Part shown: piece after piece, positions 38,408 to 48,062 of the stretch
Numbering within the stretch: the first letter of the stretch is position 1
Layout of the letters: each line of letters begins with the position of its first letter
Source of the DNA: Alphaproteobacteria bacterium
GTDB taxonomy: Bacteria > Pseudomonadota > Alphaproteobacteria > Elsterales > Elsteraceae
DNA length: 64,000 nt
Assembly: GCA_004292755.1 (NCBI GenBank)
Contig: RDXE01000031.1
Coordinates: forward strand, 27,727 to 91,726
Direction: 5' to 3'
Made by a program: the position numbers and the translations under genes
Notes under the pieces: generated by a model
Databases searched by the model: none
What the model was told of the DNA's origin: nothing
Seen by the model: the letters and a program-made list of their open reading frames with translations, nothing else

Positions 38408-40354
38408 ATGTCCGTGCCCACCCAAGAGCAGTTTCTGGACGTACTTGCCCGCGACGTCGCCCTCGCACGCTTCACCGCCGCCCTTACCCTCGCTCCGCTG
38501 GGACGGGAGCATGTGGCGCTGGCGGCATCCTTGAGCCGGGTGCTGGCCGAGGATGTGGTGGCAGCTGTCGATGCGCCGCCGTTTGATCGCTCGGTCGTCG
38601 ATGGGTTTGCCGTGCGCGCGGACGATCTGGCGGGCGCCTCCGAAGCCTCCCCCCGGCTGCTGCGCTTGACGGGGGAGAGCATTCACTGCGGCACTGCCCC
38701 GGTGCGTGCCCTCACGGCGGGGGAAGCAAGCGTGATCGCCACCGGTGGTCCGATCCCACGCGGCGCCGATGCAGTGGTGATGATTGAACACACAGACCCC
38801 GCCCCTGATGCCGACGGCAACGCCTATGTGCGCGTGCGGCGCGCAGCGGCACCGGGGCAGTTCATCGCCTTTGCTGGGTCAGACATTGCGCGCGGCGAAA
38901 CGCTGTTGCGCGCAGGCACACCCGTCGGCAGCCGAGAGATCGCCATGCTGGCAGCGGTGGGCGTGGCCGAGGTGCCGGTGTGGCGACGCCCGCGGGTCGC
39001 CGTGCTATCGACGGGGGATGAGTTGGTGCAGCCCGGCACCCCGCTGGGTCCAGCACAAATCTACGACTCCAACGGCGCCATCGTCGCGGCCGCCGTGCAG
39101 GAGAATGGCTGCGAGGCGATCCTGTTCGGGGCCGTGCCTGACCGCGCCGACGCGCTGGAAGCAGCAATCCAGACCGCCCATGCCACAGCGGATGTGGTGA
39201 TTCTGTCGGGCGGCACGTCCAAAGGTGCTGGCGATCTGACCCATCGGATTGTCGCTGGCTTGGGGGCACCGGGGATTTTGGTTCATGGCGTGGCATTGAA
39301 ACCGGGCAAGCCGCTGTGCCTTGCGGTGGCCGATGGCAAGCCCGTGGTGGTGCTGCCGGGGTTTCCCACCTCGGCCATGTTCACCTTCCACGACATGATT
39401 GTGCCGATCCTGCGCCAATTGGCAGGCCTGCCCGCGCGTGCAGAGACCACCGTGGAGGCGCGGGTACCCGTGCGCATCGCCTCTGAACGCGGCCGCGATG
39501 AGTTTGTCATGGTCGCACTGGTCGATGCCGCGGACGGTCTGGTGGCCTACCCCGTGGGCAAGGGCTCTGGTGCCGTCACCGCGTTTGGTCAGGCCGATGG
39601 CTTCCTGACCATCCCTGCCGCTGCCGACCACTTGCCAGCGGGGGAGCGGCGCACCGTCACCCTGTTCACCCCGCACGTCCAGGTGCCCGCACTTGCCATC
39701 ACTGGCAGCCACTGCGTTGGGTTGGATGCCGTGCTGGGCCGCTTGCGGCGCCGCGGCATCGCCAGCCGCTGCCTTGCGTTCGGCAGCCTGGGCGGTCTCG
39801 CCGCCTTGCGCCGGGGGGAATGTGACCTGGCCCCGATCCACCTGCTGGACCCTGCAACAGGCCGCTACAATGTTGGCGTCCTGCCAGCGGGGGCAGACTT
39901 GATCCCCGGCTGGCAGCGCTTGCAGGGGGTGGTGGTCCGCGCGGACGATCCCCGCTTCGCGGCAATCACCGAGGCCTACGCCGCCGTCGCCATCGCCCTG
40001 GCCGACCCCAGCTGCTTGATGGTCAACCGCAACCAGGGTTCTGGAACGCGGGTGCTGATCGACCAAGTGCTCGCCGGGGCCAAGCCCCAGGGCTATTGGA
40101 ACCAGCCGCGCTCCCACACGGCGGTGGCAGTGGCGGTCGCTCAAGGCCGCGCCGACTGGGGGGTCGCAATTGAGCCGGTGGCGCGCGCAACGGGCCTCAC
40201 CTTCCTGCCGCTGACACCGGAGCAGTATGACATCGCCGTCGCCCCGGCTCCGCGCAATCCTGCCGCCATCGACGCCTTCCGCGCCGCTCTGGCCGAGGCG
40301 GCCGACGATCTCTGCGCACTGGGATTTCAGCCGAGCGGTGCAAGCCCAGCCTGA
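38408..40354 (+). CDS. MoeA-type molybdopterin protein fused to PBP-like domain
   Basis: This is a 648-residue fusion. Residues about 1-410 are a full MoeA: PPFDRSVVDGFAVRADDL, ATGGPIPRGADAVVMIEHTD, RVAVLSTGDELVQPG, the MoCF loop ILSGGTSKGAGDL, and LKPGKPLCLAVADGKPVVVLPGFP. Residues about 430-640 form a periplasmic-binding-protein-like domain (SHCVGLDAVLGRLRRRGIASR, VNRNQGSGTRVLIDQVL, HTAVAVAVAQGRADWGVAIEP). MoeA inserts molybdate into molybdopterin; the extra domain, seen in some MoeA relatives, may bind oxyanion. ATG at 38408. Confidence 0.88.
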   Translation: MSVPTQEQFLDVLARDVALARFTAALTLAPLGREHVALAASLSRVLAEDVVAAVDAPPFDRSVVDGFAVRADDLAGASEASPRLLRLTGESIHCGTAPVRALTAGEASVIATGGPIPRGADAVVMIEHTDPAPDADGNAYVRVRRAAAPGQFIAFAGSDIARGETLLRAGTPVGSREIAMLAAVGVAEVPVWRRPRVAVLSTGDELVQPGTPLGPAQIYDSNGAIVAAAVQENGCEAILFGAVPDRADALEAAIQTAHATADVVILSGGTSKGAGDLTHRIVAGLGAPGILVHGVALKPGKPLCLAVADGKPVVVLPGFPTSAMFTFHDMIVPILRQLAGLPARAETTVEARVPVRIASERGRDEFVMVALVDAADGLVAYPVGKGSGAVTAFGQADGFLTIPAAADHLPAGERRTVTLFTPHVQVPALAITGSHCVGLDAVLGRLRRRGIASRCLAFGSLGGLAALRRGECDLAPIHLLDPATGRYNVGVLPAGADLIPGWQRLQGVVVRADDPRFAAITEAYAAVAIALADPSCLMVNRNQGSGTRVLIDQVLAGAKPQGYWNQPRSHTAVAVAVAQGRADWGVAIEPVARATGLTFLPLTPEQYDIAVAPAPRNPAAIDAFRAALAEAADDLCALGFQPSGASPA

Positions 40355-40377
40355 CAGCCTGATCGGCTGACGCAGGC
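40349..40377 (+). terminator. Hairpin after MoeA-PBP gene
   Basis: A stem GCCTG(A)CAGCC with loop TGATC and return GGCTG(ACG)CAGGC spans the stop codon region. It lacks a T-tract, so it may end transcription only weakly or protect the mRNA 3' end. Confidence 0.4.
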
Positions 40378-40668
40378 ACCCCCTCCAGCCAACGTCGCAC
40401 CACCCTGCCAGCCCATTGGCGGGGCAGGCATCGTGGCTGCCAATGCACCGCGGATGGTTGAGCCCTGCTTCACCACCCGCCCGGATCGTGGTGGCACCGG
40501 GAGGAAAGCGGGCTGTGAGGTCCGGTTTCCAGAACGCATGCCGCGATAGGCCAAGACGGCGGTTTTGGAGTGGATCCAACACCGACGCTATCCCCTTGAC
40601 CTTGATCATTGTGGGTGCACTGCACGGTGTCCTGTGATTGGGCAGCCAATCAATTGGAGGAGGCACCC
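40355..40668. other. Intergenic region before universal stress gene
   Basis: About 314 bases without a convincing gene. The left end carries a hairpin; the right end carries an FNR-like box (40596-40609), a weak -10 like TGTGAT (40633-40638), and the ribosome site GGAGGAGG before the ATG. Nothing else recognised. Confidence 0.5.
40596..40609 (+). promoter_or_regulatory. FNR/FixK-like operator upstream of universal stress gene
   Basis: TTGACCTTGATCAT matches TTGAY-N4-RTCAA at nine of ten defined positions. Its centre is about 42 bases before a TSS implied by the TGTGAT -10 candidate, as in class II FNR promoters. Oxygen control of universal stress genes is a known pattern. This is a motif reading only. 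Confidence 0.45.
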
Positions 40669-41469
40669 ATGTCCATCGCACTCACCGTCACCCACCTCGA
40701 CCCGTGCGAGCCGGAGGGGATGGCACTTGGTCTGGCGGGCGCATTAGGCTTTGCGAGCAACTATGGCTCCGCCCTGACCGCACTGGTGTTTCCTGCTGAA
40801 GTGGTGGGCGAGAAAACCGCCACCCGCACCGAAGCAGAGATCGCGAGCGCGGAGGCCAACGCAGCGATTACCATCACGACTGCGGCTGAGCGCGCTGGAG
40901 TGGCAGTGGACATTCGCACCCGCTCCAGCTTCGCCCATGGCATCGGCGCGGTTTTGGCCGACCAGATGCGCGTCGCCGATCTTGGCCTGCTGAGCGTAGC
41001 ACCAGAGCCTGCGATTGGGGTTCGTCACTTAATCGCCGGGGCGCTGTTCGACAGCGGGCGTCCCCTGCTGCTGATGCCGCAGGCTGCGCCACTCGGGACG
41101 ATCCAGCGCGCCTTGGTCGCCTGGGATGCGACACCAGCCGCGGTGCGGGCGCTGCACGCAGCCCTGCCCCTTCTGCGCCGGGCAGGGGAAGTCCGCATCC
41201 TGTCCGTGTCCGATGATAAGGAGGTGCGGCCCGGACAATCGGGCATTGCCGTCACCCACCACTTGGCCCGCCACGGCATTGCCGCAACGTTCGAGAGCAT
41301 CGAGCGCGGAGACAAAGGCGTGTTTGCCGCCCTGACCAGCGCGGCGCCAGCGGATCTCTTGGTGATGGGGGTGGTGCGGCATCATCCCGTCCATTCCCTC
41401 GTGTTTGGCAGTGCGACAGGTGACCTGCTGCAGGCAGCCCCACCGTTGCCTGTGCTGGCGATGGCGTAA
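40669..41469 (+). CDS. Universal stress family protein
   Basis: This is a 266-residue protein with two Usp-like halves: the first (about 1-125) is divergent, the second (about 145-266) has RALVAWDATPAAVRALHAALPLL, ADLLVMGVVRHHPVHSLVFGSATGDLLQAAPPLPVLAMA. The G-x2-G-x9-G(S/T) ATP loop is partly kept as VRHHPVHSLVFGSAT, so nucleotide binding is uncertain. ATG at 40669 has GGAGGAGG just upstream. The region upstream carries an FNR-like box. Confidence 0.8.
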   Translation: MSIALTVTHLDPCEPEGMALGLAGALGFASNYGSALTALVFPAEVVGEKTATRTEAEIASAEANAAITITTAAERAGVAVDIRTRSSFAHGIGAVLADQMRVADLGLLSVAPEPAIGVRHLIAGALFDSGRPLLLMPQAAPLGTIQRALVAWDATPAAVRALHAALPLLRRAGEVRILSVSDDKEVRPGQSGIAVTHHLARHGIAATFESIERGDKGVFAALTSAAPADLLVMGVVRHHPVHSLVFGSATGDLLQAAPPLPVLAMA

Positions 41470-41542
41470 CGACCACGCCCCTTGGCGGACCAGCGGCGGG
41501 CCTGTTGAATGGCGCGAGCAGACGAACCGGGGGGATCGACCG

Positions 41543-42520
41543 ATGGCGCAGCGGGTTGGTGTGGCAGAGATGGTTGGGGTGCTGGGCATGGTGCCCACCC
41601 CCTCCACGCCAGATGCGGATCAGTGGTCCTGCACGCAATCGGTCGCTCTGGACGAAACGGCCGCGATGGTGGAGCGGATCGTCACCGGGGGTGTGCGCAT
41701 CCTGTTGACCAATGGCAGCCTGGGCGAAGGCGCCACCCTGACAGCGGAGGAGCATCGGCTGTTCACAGCCTGCATCGCCGACACGCTGCGCGGTCGAGGA
41801 TTGGTGTTTGCAGGCGCCACCACCCTCAATACCCGTGACACGATCACCCGCGGTCGGGCGGCACTGGACGCCGGGGCCGATGGCCTGTTCCTGGGACGAC
41901 CGATGTGGATGGCCCTGGATGGGCAAGCAATTGTGCGCTTCTACCGGGATATCGCCGACGCGCTGCCAGGGGTGCCGATCATTGTCTATGACAACCAATT
42001 CGCCTTCAAAGGCAAGATCGACACCGCAACCTATGCCGCCTTGGCCGCAATCCCAGAGGTGATCGCCACCAAACACATCGGCGGGCCGTCGATCGCCGCC
42101 GACCTCACCGCCGTGGCGGGACGCCTGCGCGTCCTGCCGCTCGACACCCAGTGGCCCGCATTGGCAGAGCAGTTCCCCGCCGAGGCGCTGGGCTGCTGGT
42201 CGGGCAATGTCGCCGATGGCACCGAGCCGCTGATCCAGCTGGCTGGCTTGGTTCAAGCCCAGGACTGGCCCGCCGCCCGTGCCTTGGCCGAGCGGATGCT
42301 GTGGGCGCAAGCCCCGATGTTCCCCGATGGTCGGCTGGAGGTGTTTGTCGAGTATAATATCCCCATCGCCCATGCCCGCCTCGCAGGCTCCGGCCTCGTC
42401 CGCTCCGGTCCACCGCGGCCACCCTACACGGTTTGCCCACCCGCTTATTGGGAGGGTGGGCTCGAAACCGGGCGCCGCTGGGCCGCCCTGGCGGCCGCAG
42501 TGAGGGACGGGCAGACCTAA
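41543..42520 (+). CDS. DHDPS-family aldolase / hydratase-aldolase
   Basis: This is a 325-residue class I lyase of the dihydrodipicolinate synthase family. It has VPTPSTPDADQW near the start, LTNGSLGEGATLTAEE, IVYDNQFAFKGK (Tyr), and the Schiff-base Lys in PEVIATKHIGGPS. The overall form resembles hydroxybenzylidenepyruvate hydratase-aldolases more than DapA. ATG at 41543. It converges with the allophanate hydrolase gene and may belong to a catabolic set with the peptide-type transporter. Confidence 0.8.
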   Translation: MAQRVGVAEMVGVLGMVPTPSTPDADQWSCTQSVALDETAAMVERIVTGGVRILLTNGSLGEGATLTAEEHRLFTACIADTLRGRGLVFAGATTLNTRDTITRGRAALDAGADGLFLGRPMWMALDGQAIVRFYRDIADALPGVPIIVYDNQFAFKGKIDTATYAALAAIPEVIATKHIGGPSIAADLTAVAGRLRVLPLDTQWPALAEQFPAEALGCWSGNVADGTEPLIQLAGLVQAQDWPAARALAERMLWAQAPMFPDGRLEVFVEYNIPIAHARLAGSGLVRSGPPRPPYTVCPPAYWEGGLETGRRWAALAAAVRDGQT

Positions 42521-44310
42521 CCAACCGCCCCGGCTGCCATTGCCGCCCGCCAGCCGCCGAAACTGGAAAGGTCACGCGCACCGGCGAGCGCTACGGGCTC
42601 ACACAAGAACCCCGGCGCGGTGCTGCCATCGGCAAGGGTGACGGTCCCGATGCCAAGGGGGGCTGGGATGCCCGCGACGAAGCGACCGAACGCCTCGGCT
42701 GGTAGGTCCCACACCTCGACGGCAAGGGCAACGCCATCCTCGCTCACCCGCACCATGCCAGGGCGGGGCGGCGTGAAGCCCGCCAGCGCATAGAGGCGAT
42801 AGATCGCTGCCGTGTGGGTAACCGCCAACAACCGTCCCCCGGCGCTGGTCAATTGAGGATTGAGCGGCAGCCCCGACAGATGGGCGCCCACCACCACCAC
42901 GGGAATGCGATCGGGGCTGGTGGTCGGACCAATGCTCGCGGGAGAGACCAATTGGGCCTGGGTCGCGCCGATCTGCGGGGACAGACGGCGGTGCAACCGC
43001 TCCCCCACCGCTGCCAGCAACGGGTCGGCCAGGGCCGGGCCGATCAGCGTCACGCCCACTGGCAGGTCATCGCGAAAGCCTGCTGGCACCGCCAGCGCTG
43101 CCATGTCCAACAGATTGACGAAGTTGGTGTACCGACCCAGTGCGCTGTTGGCGGCAATCGGCTCAGCCGCCAGATCGGCCAGGGTTGGATGACCCGGCAC
43201 CGTCGGCACCAGCAACACATCCACCTGGCGCCACAGCGCCCGCGCAGCTGCTGCCACCTCCGCCAAGCGATACTGGCCTGCGAAAGCGTCCACCGCGCTC
43301 ATGCGCTCCCCCCCGCGGATGATGGTGGACACCACGGGGTCCAGACCCGGCACACCAGCCGCAATCACCTCGCCCACGGCTGCCGTCCGCTCGGCCACCC
43401 AGGGGCCTGAGTAGAGCATGGCCGCCGCATCGAAGAAGGGCTGTAAGCCAACATCAACGAAGTGCGCGCCATCGGCTGCCAGCGCCTCACGGGCGGCCTC
43501 AAACCCAGCGCGCCAGGCCGGTGCGGCGGCGAGGTCAGCCTCGGCCGGGACTGCCACTCTCAGTGCTGGCGGGGCCACACCCACCGGCACAGCGACGGCC
43601 TTGCCGTCAACCCGCGCCATGGCGTCGGCCCCATCAGGACCAGCCGCTACGGCCAGCACCGCCGTCGCATCAGCAACCGAACCCGCAAACACGCTGACGC
43701 AATCCAGCGAGCGACAGGCCGGCACCACACCGGTGGTTGGGATCACGCCACGGGTTGGCTTCAAGCCGACGATGTTGGTGAATCCGGCTGGCACCCGCCC
43801 GGAGCCCGCCGTGTCCGTGCCCAAGGCAAAGGTAACCAGTCCGCGCGCCACTGCCACGGCCGACCCTGAGGAGGAGCCGCCGGGCACCCGATCGGGCGCC
43901 AGCGGATTGACCGGCACACCATAAGGAGAGCGGGTGCCAACCAACCCAGTGGCGAACTGGTCCAGGTTGGTCTTGCCAATCAACAGGGCGCCCGCCGCCT
44001 CCAACCGCTCCACCACTGTGGCGGAGGTAGCAGCAACGCGGGCAAAGCCTGGGCAGGCAGCTGTCGTGACCAGACCTGCGACGTCGATGTTATCCTTCAC
44101 GGCAAAGGGCACGCCCCACAGCGGCAAGCGCTCCCGATCCGCAGGATCAAGGGCCGCGGCCGCTGCCCGTGCCCGCTCGGCCGTGACCAACAGAAAGGTT
44201 GGGTCCTCTGCTGGGATCGCTGCCAGGATCGCCTCCACCACCGCCGTGGGGGTAAGGCCAGTGCCATAGGCGTGGGCCAAGGCAGCGCGTTGCAGGTCGG
44301 GCAGAGGCAT
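42517..44310 (-). CDS. atzF: Allophanate hydrolase
   Basis: This is a 597-residue amidase-signature enzyme with a C-terminal extension. The catalytic triad is present: Lys in PFAVKDNIDVAG, cis-Ser in PGGSSSGSAVAVA, and nucleophile Ser in GTDTAGSGRVPAG. Residues about 460-597 form the allophanate hydrolase C-terminal domain (VVVVGAHLSGLPLNPQL). It splits allophanate to ammonia and CO2, usually after urea carboxylase, which is absent from this window. ATG at 44310 has GGAG six bases upstream. Confidence 0.9.
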   Translation of the reverse strand: MPLPDLQRAALAHAYGTGLTPTAVVEAILAAIPAEDPTFLLVTAERARAAAAALDPADRERLPLWGVPFAVKDNIDVAGLVTTAACPGFARVAATSATVVERLEAAGALLIGKTNLDQFATGLVGTRSPYGVPVNPLAPDRVPGGSSSGSAVAVARGLVTFALGTDTAGSGRVPAGFTNIVGLKPTRGVIPTTGVVPACRSLDCVSVFAGSVADATAVLAVAAGPDGADAMARVDGKAVAVPVGVAPPALRVAVPAEADLAAAPAWRAGFEAAREALAADGAHFVDVGLQPFFDAAAMLYSGPWVAERTAAVGEVIAAGVPGLDPVVSTIIRGGERMSAVDAFAGQYRLAEVAAAARALWRQVDVLLVPTVPGHPTLADLAAEPIAANSALGRYTNFVNLLDMAALAVPAGFRDDLPVGVTLIGPALADPLLAAVGERLHRRLSPQIGATQAQLVSPASIGPTTSPDRIPVVVVGAHLSGLPLNPQLTSAGGRLLAVTHTAAIYRLYALAGFTPPRPGMVRVSEDGVALAVEVWDLPAEAFGRFVAGIPAPLGIGTVTLADGSTAPGFLCEPVALAGARDLSSFGGWRAAMAAGAVG

Positions 44311-44444
44311 GGATGGCTCCAGACAAGTCTGCGCGCATCCATTCAAAAACGGCGCCAGAGGGCTTCCGCGAGCGACAGCACCACACGATGGTCGTTCTGA
44401 AGTTCAGCGCACGATGGAACTTACCGTTCCGATTATTCGAACGC

Positions 44445-45353
44445 TCAGCCATTCAGCACCTGATCGCCAAGCAGGGTGGCAAACTCCGCAGCGGCGAGTG
44501 GCAGGGCACGCCCGCGGCGCGTCAGCACCTCCAGCCGTCCGCGGAACAGCGCTGGGTCCGACAGCGGAATGGCCAGCACAGCGCCATCGGCAACGGCATG
44601 AGCAACACCGGGCAGAATCTGAAACGCGACCCCCTGGCCGGAGCGGGCAAAGGCAATCAGGACGGCAAAACTAGAGGACTCGATGGCTGGCTCCAGCCGC
44701 TGGGACGCCCCAGCCAGAAACGCCTCCATCAACGGTCGCACGCCGGAGGTGCGATCCGGCAAGGCCAGCGGATAGGCCAAACACTCCACCAACCGCACGC
44801 TCGCCCGGCTGGCGAGGGGGTGGTTGGGTGCGACCAAGGCACACAGCGGCTCGTCCCGTGCCGCCAACACTTGCAACTCCGCGCGGGCCGGGGGGTTGAA
44901 CACCAGTCCCACCTCGGCCCGGTCGTCAGCAACGGCTGCAGCGGCTTGCTCGGCTGGCAGAATCACGGTGCTGAACCCAACCCCGGCATGGCGCGCGCGA
45001 AAGGCCAAAATCGCCTCTGGCAGCAGGCTTTCCGCCACTGCCTCAACAGCCGCGATGGTGACATGACCGCGGCGCAAGCCCGCCAGGGCATCCAGGTCCG
45101 AGGCCAAGCGATCCAGGCGCTGCCGTTGGCTGCGCGCCTCAGCGATGACCAATTCGCCTGCTGCCGTGGGGCGCATGCCGCGTGGCAATCGCTCAAACAG
45201 CGCAAGGCCGACCAAGGCTTCCAGATCCGCCAGGGCAACGGTTGCAGCGGAGGGGGCAAGGCCCAAAACCGTCGCCGCAGCGCGGACACTGCCTGTGCGC
45301 GCAATCGCGTCTGCAACCGCCAAACCCCGTGGCTGAAGAGCGTGCAAATCCAT
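44445..45353 (-). CDS. LysR-family regulator divergent from peptide transporter
   Basis: This is a 302-residue LysR protein. The helix-turn-helix spans GLAVADAIARTGSVRAAATVLGLAPSAATVALADLE; the effector domain starts RRGHVTIAAVEAVAESLLP. ATG at 45353 leaves 70 bases to the divergent binding-protein gene, so that operon is the likely target. A longer frame to 45479 would overlap the target start and is rejected. Ligand unknown. Confidence 0.88.
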   Translation of the reverse strand: MDLHALQPRGLAVADAIARTGSVRAAATVLGLAPSAATVALADLEALVGLALFERLPRGMRPTAAGELVIAEARSQRQRLDRLASDLDALAGLRRGHVTIAAVEAVAESLLPEAILAFRARHAGVGFSTVILPAEQAAAAVADDRAEVGLVFNPPARAELQVLAARDEPLCALVAPNHPLASRASVRLVECLAYPLALPDRTSGVRPLMEAFLAGASQRLEPAIESSSFAVLIAFARSGQGVAFQILPGVAHAVADGAVLAIPLSDPALFRGRLEVLTRRGRALPLAAAEFATLLGDQVLNG

Positions 45354-45423
45354 ATCGCCTCTATGGCACGTCCCTTGCTGCAACGCATCCATCCTGTTGT
45401 GATCGAAGAGGGGAGCGACCAGC

Positions 45424-47019
45424 ATGAAGCGCCGCGAGTTTTTGAAGGCATCGACGGCATCGGCCGCGATTGCCAGCATGCCCTGGAACCCTGCTCTGGG
45501 TCAGGCCCGGCGGGACACGCTTCTGGCGATCTCGGAAAACGGTCCGAACAATCTGGACATCCATGGTGTCGGCACCAACCGGCCTGGGTATGAAGCGTCG
45601 TGGAACGTGTATGATCGCCTGTTGACCTTTGGCGTCAAGAAGGACGCCCAGGGCCAGGATCACTACGACTACACCAAGCTGGAACCCGAGCTGGCCGAAA
45701 GCTGGAACCTGACCCCCACCTCGGTCACTTTCAAGCTGCGCCGGGATGCCAAGTTCCACGACGGCACGCCGGTGACCGCAAAGGACGTCAAATGGTCGTT
45801 TGACCGCGCGGTTACAGTCGGCGGCTTCCCCACCTTCCAGATGCGCGCAGGCTCGCTGGAAAAGCCGGAACAGTTTGTCGTCGTCGATGACAACACCCTG
45901 CGCATCGATTTCCTGCGGTCTGACAAGTTGACCATGCCGGACTTGGCCGTGCCGGTGCCGGTGGTGATCAACAGCGGACTTGCCCAGAAGAACGCCACGG
46001 CGGCTGATCCCTGGGCGATGGAGTGGTTGAAGGGCAATACCGCTGGCTCCGGCGCCTACATGGTGGAGCGGTGGGTGCCCGGCACTGAGTTGGTGTTCCG
46101 TCGGAATGATGACTGGAAGGGCGGGCCCCGCCCGGCCCTGCAACGGGTGATCTGGCGGACCATTCCGCAAGCGGGCAATCGCCGCGCGCTGCTGGAGCGC
46201 GGTGACGCCGACATCTCCTTCGATCTGCCGAACAAGGATTTTAACGAATTGCAGGGCAATCAACGGCTGTCGATCATCGGCACGCCCGTGGAAAATGCCT
46301 TGCAGTACATTGGCATGAACTGCGCGCAGCCGCCGTTCAACAATGTCAAACTGCGCCAAGCCGTCGCCTACGCGATCCCCTACCAAGCGATCATGGACGC
46401 CGTGGTGTTTGGCCGGGCGAAGCCGATGTTCGGTGGGCGCCCTCAGGCAATTGATGCCTCCTGGCCTCAACCACATCCCTATACCACCGACCTGGACCGC
46501 GCCCGCGCGCTGATGGCGGAGGCAGGGTTCCCCAACGGCCTAGAGACCACCTTGTCGTTCGACCTTGGCCTCGCCGGGTTGAATGAGCCGATTTGCGTGC
46601 TGGTGCAAGAAAGCTTGGCCCGCATTGGCATCCGTACCACCATCAACAAAATCCCCGGTGCGAACTGGCGCAATGAACTGCTGAAGAAGTCGATGCCGCT
46701 GATCACCAACACGTTTGGTGGCTGGCTGAACTATCCGGATTACTTCTTCTTCTGGGCCTATCATGGTCAGGACGCGGTGTTCAACACCATGTCCTACAAG
46801 AACCCGCAAATGGACAAGCTGATCGACGCCAGCCGGTTTTCCAACAACCAAGCCGAGTATGAAGGACTGGTGAAGGATTTCGTCCGCCTTGCGTTTGACG
46901 AGGTGCCGCGCATTCCTCTGTTCCAGCCGTTCTTGAACGTCGCAATGCAGCGGTCGATCACTGGCTATCGCTACTGGTTCCACCGCCAGTTGGACTATCG
47001 CCAGCTGGTCAAGGCCTGA
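45424..47019 (+). CDS. Peptide/nickel-type ABC substrate-binding protein, Tat signal
   Basis: This is a 531-residue SBP_bac_5-type protein. The N-terminus KRREFLKASTASAAIAS is a twin-arginine signal. The mature domain contains YDRLLTFGVK, LAESWNLTPTSVTFKLRRDAKFHDGTPVTAKDV, GSGAYMVERWVPGTELVFRRNDDW and IGMNCAQPPFNNVKLRQAVAYAI. This family binds peptides, nickel chelates or other amide compounds. It begins a five-gene operon with two permeases and two ATPases. Confidence 0.9.
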   Translation: MKRREFLKASTASAAIASMPWNPALGQARRDTLLAISENGPNNLDIHGVGTNRPGYEASWNVYDRLLTFGVKKDAQGQDHYDYTKLEPELAESWNLTPTSVTFKLRRDAKFHDGTPVTAKDVKWSFDRAVTVGGFPTFQMRAGSLEKPEQFVVVDDNTLRIDFLRSDKLTMPDLAVPVPVVINSGLAQKNATAADPWAMEWLKGNTAGSGAYMVERWVPGTELVFRRNDDWKGGPRPALQRVIWRTIPQAGNRRALLERGDADISFDLPNKDFNELQGNQRLSIIGTPVENALQYIGMNCAQPPFNNVKLRQAVAYAIPYQAIMDAVVFGRAKPMFGGRPQAIDASWPQPHPYTTDLDRARALMAEAGFPNGLETTLSFDLGLAGLNEPICVLVQESLARIGIRTTINKIPGANWRNELLKKSMPLITNTFGGWLNYPDYFFFWAYHGQDAVFNTMSYKNPQMDKLIDASRFSNNQAEYEGLVKDFVRLAFDEVPRIPLFQPFLNVAMQRSITGYRYWFHRQLDYRQLVKA

Positions 47020-47048
47020 TCCCCCCGTCTAGAGACCGGAGGCAGCGA

Positions 47049-48062
47049 ATGTTGACGCTGGCGATCCGACGCTTGATGGCAGCTTTGCCAAGCCTGGTGG
47101 GCGTCGTCATCGTCACATTCCTGCTGACGCGGGCGTTGCCGGGCGATCCGGCCGCCTACTTTGCTGGTCCCGCTGCCACCGTGCAGGCAATCGAGGAGGT
47201 GCGCCAACGCCTCGGCCTCGATCAGCCGCTGTGGGTGCAGTTTGGCAATTACATCGGCGATCTGGTGCGGGGCGACTTCGGCACCTCGCTGTCCACGGGC
47301 CAGCCCGTCGGGTTTGAGTTGGCAACTCGCCTGCCCGCGTCGGCCGAACTCACGCTGTTGGGTCTGTTGCTGGCAGTGGTGATCGCTGTGCCCGCTGGCA
47401 TGGTCGCCGCCACACGGCCCAATGGCTGGTTCGATCAAGCGGTGCGGGTGACGGCGACGGCGGGCGTGTCGCTGCCAACGTTCTTTACCGGCCTGCTGCT
47501 GGTGTATGTGTTCTATTACATCCTCGGCTGGGCACCGGCACCCCTGGGGCGGCTGGATATTTTCTACACAGCACCGCCGCACATCACGGGTTTCTACACA
47601 CTGGATGCGCTTCTGATCGGCGATGCGGAGACGTTTCTGCAGGCCCTGTCGCAACTGGTGCTGCCTGCACTGACCCTTGGCATCTTCGCGTTGGCTCCGC
47701 TGGCGCGGATCACCCGTGGCGCGATGCTGGAGGTGTTGGGCTCAGATTACATCCGCACCGCCCGAGCGGCCGGGCTGACGCCAACCCGCATCTTGATCGT
47801 TTATGGGTTTCGCAACGCCATCCTGCCCGTGCTGACGGTGCTGGGCATGGTGTTGTCGTTCCTGTTGGGGGCGAATGTGCTGGTGGAGAAAGTATTCGCG
47901 TGGCCGGGCATCGGATCCTTCGCCGTCGAGGCGTTGGTCGCCTCCGACTACGCGCCAGTCCAGGGCTTTGTGTTGACTATGGCGGTGTTGTACGTCGGCC
48001 TCAATCTGGCGATCGACCTTGCCTATGGCCTTCTGGACCCGCGCGTGAGGATTGAGTCGTGA
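47049..48062 (+). CDS. Peptide-type ABC permease, DppB-like
   Basis: This is a 337-residue permease with an N-terminal helix, the periplasmic LGLDQPLWVQFGNYIGDLVRGDFGTS segment of the DppB class, then five or six more helices and the EAA loop (DYIRTARAAGLTPTRILIVYGFRNAILPVLT). ATG at 47049 with GGAGG upstream. Its stop overlaps the next gene by four bases (GTGA). Confidence 0.92.
   Translation: MLTLAIRRLMAALPSLVGVVIVTFLLTRALPGDPAAYFAGPAATVQAIEEVRQRLGLDQPLWVQFGNYIGDLVRGDFGTSLSTGQPVGFELATRLPASAELTLLGLLLAVVIAVPAGMVAATRPNGWFDQAVRVTATAGVSLPTFFTGLLLVYVFYYILGWAPAPLGRLDIFYTAPPHITGFYTLDALLIGDAETFLQALSQLVLPALTLGIFALAPLARITRGAMLEVLGSDYIRTARAAGLTPTRILIVYGFRNAILPVLTVLGMVLSFLLGANVLVEKVFAWPGIGSFAVEALVASDYAPVQGFVLTMAVLYVGLNLAIDLAYGLLDPRVRIES

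Noticed and set aside
39005..40681. 558-codon minus-strand open frame
   Set aside because: Antisense to the MoeA-PBP fusion; no signature or ribosome site.
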